Origin: Exophiala sp. HKRS030
Taxonomy: Eukaryota; Ascomycota; Eurotiomycetes; Chaetothyriales; Herpotrichiellaceae
Reading direction: 5' to 3'
NCBI GenBank assembly: GCA_023897205.1
Contig: JAHWDD010000039.1
Span: 1-22,397, forward strand
DNA length: 22,397 nucleotides
Shown here piece after piece: positions 20,047 through 22,397 of this stretch; position 1 is the first letter of the stretch, and the number at the start of each line of letters is the position of its first letter. The notes beneath the pieces were generated by a model. It saw nothing but the letters and a program-made list of their open reading frames with translations, did no database searches and was not told the DNA's origin. The position numbers and the translations under genes were made by a program.

Positions 20047-20427
20047 ATGACTAGGAACACCATCCAGCATTCTGATTGTGGCGGGTGCAACACATTGATG
20101 TTAGAGCTTGCCAGAGCCAAGTGTGACCTTCAATGGTGCTTTGTCCGACTCAACCAGGAATACACTCGAAATATCTATCTGTCCTCCAACGTTACCTCAC
20201 TGGAGACCACTCTTTCGGAGACCCAGGCTACTCTTCATTGCGCAATGGGTCTTCTCCAAACCTTGAACTCGCAATATTGGAATGTCCAAACGGTCGGAAG
20301 CATATGGCCTGAACAAAGTTGTGACGGAGCTGAATCTTCCACTGCGATGCCAACGCCCGGCGACAGACAAAGTCAAGGAAATGTCGAGAGATCTCTAGGC
20401 TGTGACGATCGACTGGAGACCAAGTAG
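20047..20427 (+). CDS. Unrecognised 126-residue protein with helical central region
   Basis: Single-exon frame from ATG 20047 (context CACAATG) to TAG. It opens with HSDCGGCNTLMLELARAKCD; the CGGC and later Cys are not enough for a zinc finger. Residues about 15-80 look helical with heptad spacing (SSNVTSLETTLSETQATLHC), suggesting a coiled coil. The tail is polar and Ser/Pro-rich. Length and composition are plausible for a small regulatory or structural protein, but no family was recognised. The divergent neighbour also has a coiled coil, so the two products may interact (inference). Confidence 0.5.
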   Translation: MTRNTIQHSDCGGCNTLMLELARAKCDLQWCFVRLNQEYTRNIYLSSNVTSLETTLSETQATLHCAMGLLQTLNSQYWNVQTVGSIWPEQSCDGAESSTAMPTPGDRQSQGNVERSLGCDDRLETK

Positions 20428-20867
20428 AAGCTCATGATGACAAGGAACATGAGGACAATTGTACTATTACGTGTAGCAATGCCCTCACTGAAAAATCCTG
20501 TAATTGACACCTGTTTACCTATAAGGCGGCATAGCTATCGAATACGGATTGGATCTCGGTTCAAGAAGCCACCAACCCAGTAAGTGGGCGCAGAGGTATG
20601 CCGCCTGTTTAGAGATCAGTCTATGTACCCACACAGCAGTGATATTTGCGAGAAACTCATCACGCGTTTAATCATCGAGAATGAATATTTATAAGTGGCA
20701 CCCCGAATAACCACGTTCTATTCAGGAGCTAGATATAGTCAGAACCTACCGGGTACCTCTTCAAGAGAAGCTTAGGATATAGTAAATACGCACCCCGGAG
20801 CCACTTGACTTACAGTAGAATCCACCCTCGAATGAATCTTAAGCATATGAAGCTGTGACAAAAGAGA
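20428..20867. other. Intergenic, nothing recognised
   Basis: No gene-like frame, repeat or RNA gene seen. Composition is ordinary until about 20868, where it changes abruptly to AT-rich. Confidence 0.4.
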
Positions 20868-22268
20868 GTAAAAAATATATAAACCCTTTTTATTAATAAA
20901 GATTAAAGATTATTATAAAAAAATTAGTAATTATATTATTAATAATATCTTTATAAAGCTAAAATAAAAATCTTTCTTTACGCTTTAAAGTTTTTAATAT
21001 TATTTTTAAAGTAATATTTATAAAATAAATTAAAAATATCTAGCTAACGAGAAAGTTACTATTTAGTAGTAAGAATACTATTATAGAATTCTTTTAGATA
21101 TAAGCTACGAATTTAGTAGGAAATATATAGTATAGCTTAACTATATTTTTCTAGTTATCGAGTCTAGATAATAAGATTATTAATAACTTTAATAAACTTT
21201 CTAAGGTAATTACGGTTTTCTATTTTATAATAAAAAATCTTTTTTTATTAGATATCTTTTAGTAGTTCTAGTCTATTCTAAATAGAGCAGTCTTTAAGAG
21301 AAGTCTTCTCGCGAACTAATAGTTTATTTATATATCTCTAATAAGAAATATTTTAGGCCTAACTAAAGTTTTTATAAGAATTTATATAGTCTCTTTATCT
21401 TTAGTAATAATAAACGAGGAGTCTTTATAGAAGATAAGTACTTTATCCCTAAAGCTAGAGTTAAAGTTTATAAAATCGATTATATTAAGTACTATATATA
21501 TATTAGCGATATAATTAAGTTACTATAGACTAGGTTTAGGCGCTAAAGTAGTTACTATAAAGCTCTATAACTAGTTATTATTTTTATTAGAAGCGTTTTA
21601 GTTATTATTCTCTTTAGATATTTTAATTTAAGAGGCGAGACTAACTTTAATAGTCTAAGACTTTCGAGAGTTTCCCTTAAATCGCTTATTAGAGCTAGAG
21701 TGTTTACTCTAAAGAGTCTAATAAATAGTAAAGTTATATCTCTTCTTTCCGTAGTAAAAGTAAAAGTATTCCCTAGGAGTAGATATAGAGATACTAAAGA
21801 AGGGCGCTATATAGATAGTAGTAGCTTTAGTAGCGTTAGCTATTTTATATTCTTTATTAGTAATAAAAGTAATTAAAGTATTTAGTTTTACGGCTTAAGG
21901 GCTTAAAGCTAATATATTATAGGTGCCTAAGAATATCTTTACTAACTAATTATACCTTTAGCTAGTAATATCGTCTAAGAACTATTTAATAAGGTATAGT
22001 TTAAAGTATTTAAACTACTCTCTAAGGTTCGAAAGTTCGTTATTAAAGCCTCGGAGTTTAGTGCTAAAGTTACTAATATTAGTATAGTCGACTAAAGTAA
22101 AAGATAAAAAACTAGTTAAGACTATATCCTATTATTTAGTACTAGTGTATTAATATAATTTAAGAGTATCCTAAATATCCTTAATAGTAAGATACTTTTT
22201 AACTATTTATTTCGAGCCTTTCTTAAGAGTAAGATAAATAGTACTATAGTATTTATCGTTTATATATC
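20868..22268 (-). mobile_element. RIP-mutated Ty1/copia retrotransposon fragment (gag to protease region)
   Basis: CpA and TpG are nearly absent and TA dominates (for example no CA or TG at all in 21361-21420 or 21481-21540), the product of repeat-induced point mutation. One minus-strand frame, interrupted by many TAA/TAG codons as RIP produces, keeps a sensible protein: a gag-like part (KKYLTIKDI; DYTNISNFSTKLRGFNNELS; VKIFLGTYNILA) and a zinc-knuckle-like part in which Cys codons appear as Tyr (YYGKKRYNFTIY ... KH). A protease-like part follows (YIAN ... FINFNSSFRDK ... DSSFIITKDKETI), then the GAG-pre-integrase pattern ARRLLLKTALFRID. This order is that of copia elements. Integrase and reverse transcriptase are not in the window and no LTRs were delimited. 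The right edge is sharp at about 22262-22268. Confidence 0.75.
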
Positions 22269-22397
22269 TCACAGACTACGACGCAGATTCTTCAGACCCA
22301 CTCTTCCATTTCCGTTCGTGAGGGTGTGCAACGCCGCTCTAGCACACCTTCCTGGGTGGGCTAGCGGTGTGCCGCTGGGTGTGCTCGGGTGCTGCAC
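22269..22397. repeat. GC-rich edge with repeated GGTGTGC words
   Basis: Composition returns to normal or GC-rich. GGTGTGC occurs at 22323, 22366 and 22378 and its inverse GCACACC at 22342, so 22323-22348 can fold with a 12-base loop. It may be the non-mutated flank or an LTR-like end of the adjoining copia relic; too short to decide. Confidence 0.4.

Noticed and set aside
20868..22268. Captain-like tyrosine recombinase (DUF3435) relic in the RIP block
   Set aside because: In another minus frame one can imagine an R-R-containing motif and a final Tyr region, but that frame is a Leu/Ile-rich by-product of AT bias. The adjacent frame gives a coherent gag, knuckle, protease and pre-integrase order typical of copia elements.
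22323..22397. Telomeric or subtelomeric repeat at the right end
   Set aside because: GGTGTGC words are repeated but irregularly spaced and do not form TTAGGG-type arrays.

Overview
The window looks like chromosomal DNA of a filamentous ascomycete (Pezizomycotina). Genes are interrupted by very short GT-AG introns (44-58 nt) with CTAAC/CTGAC-type branch sites. The protein families are typical of these fungi. A 1.4-kb block at the right end has the extreme TpA-rich, CpA/TpG-depleted composition left by repeat-induced point mutation (RIP).

Layout. 1-1156: 3' part of a patatin-like phospholipase gene. 1157-4790: gene-poor, decayed DNA holding a broken pseudokinase gene (1707-2678, minus) and weak coding remnants. 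4791-6329: an intact RING-finger protein fused to a degenerate fructosamine-3-kinase-like domain (minus). 6330-9355: mostly relics, a BTB/POZ pseudogene abutting a truncated Rab11/Ypt31 GTPase pseudogene (both minus). 10000-11812: five-exon ferric reductase (FRE1, minus). 12153-13257: three-exon pseudokinase (minus), paralogous to the relic at 1707-2678. 13530-15965: intronless DUF3723 protein (plus). 16055-16292: two tandem 119-bp units packed with palindromes. 16588-18424: second ferric reductase (FRE2, plus), whose first splice junction breaks the frame if only strong sites are used. 19132-19802 and 20047-20427: a divergent pair of small unrecognised proteins with likely coiled coils. 20868-22268: RIP-mutated relic of the gag/protease region of a Ty1/copia retrotransposon, read on minus.

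How it fits together. A patatin-like protein, a DUF3723 protein and two ferric reductases within 18 kb, among decaying duplicates and repeats, is the recurring auxiliary-gene signature of Starship giant transposons of Pezizomycotina. No captain (DUF3435 tyrosine recombinase), NLR gene or element boundary is visible, so the Starship reading is an inference. FRE1 plus pseudokinase (minus) and DUF3723 plus FRE2 (plus) point away from one shared 272-bp spacer. Three degenerate kinase-like proteins (two paralogues and the RING fusion) are a second unusual theme. Exon boundaries below were set by eye from splice motifs, reading phase and family alignment.
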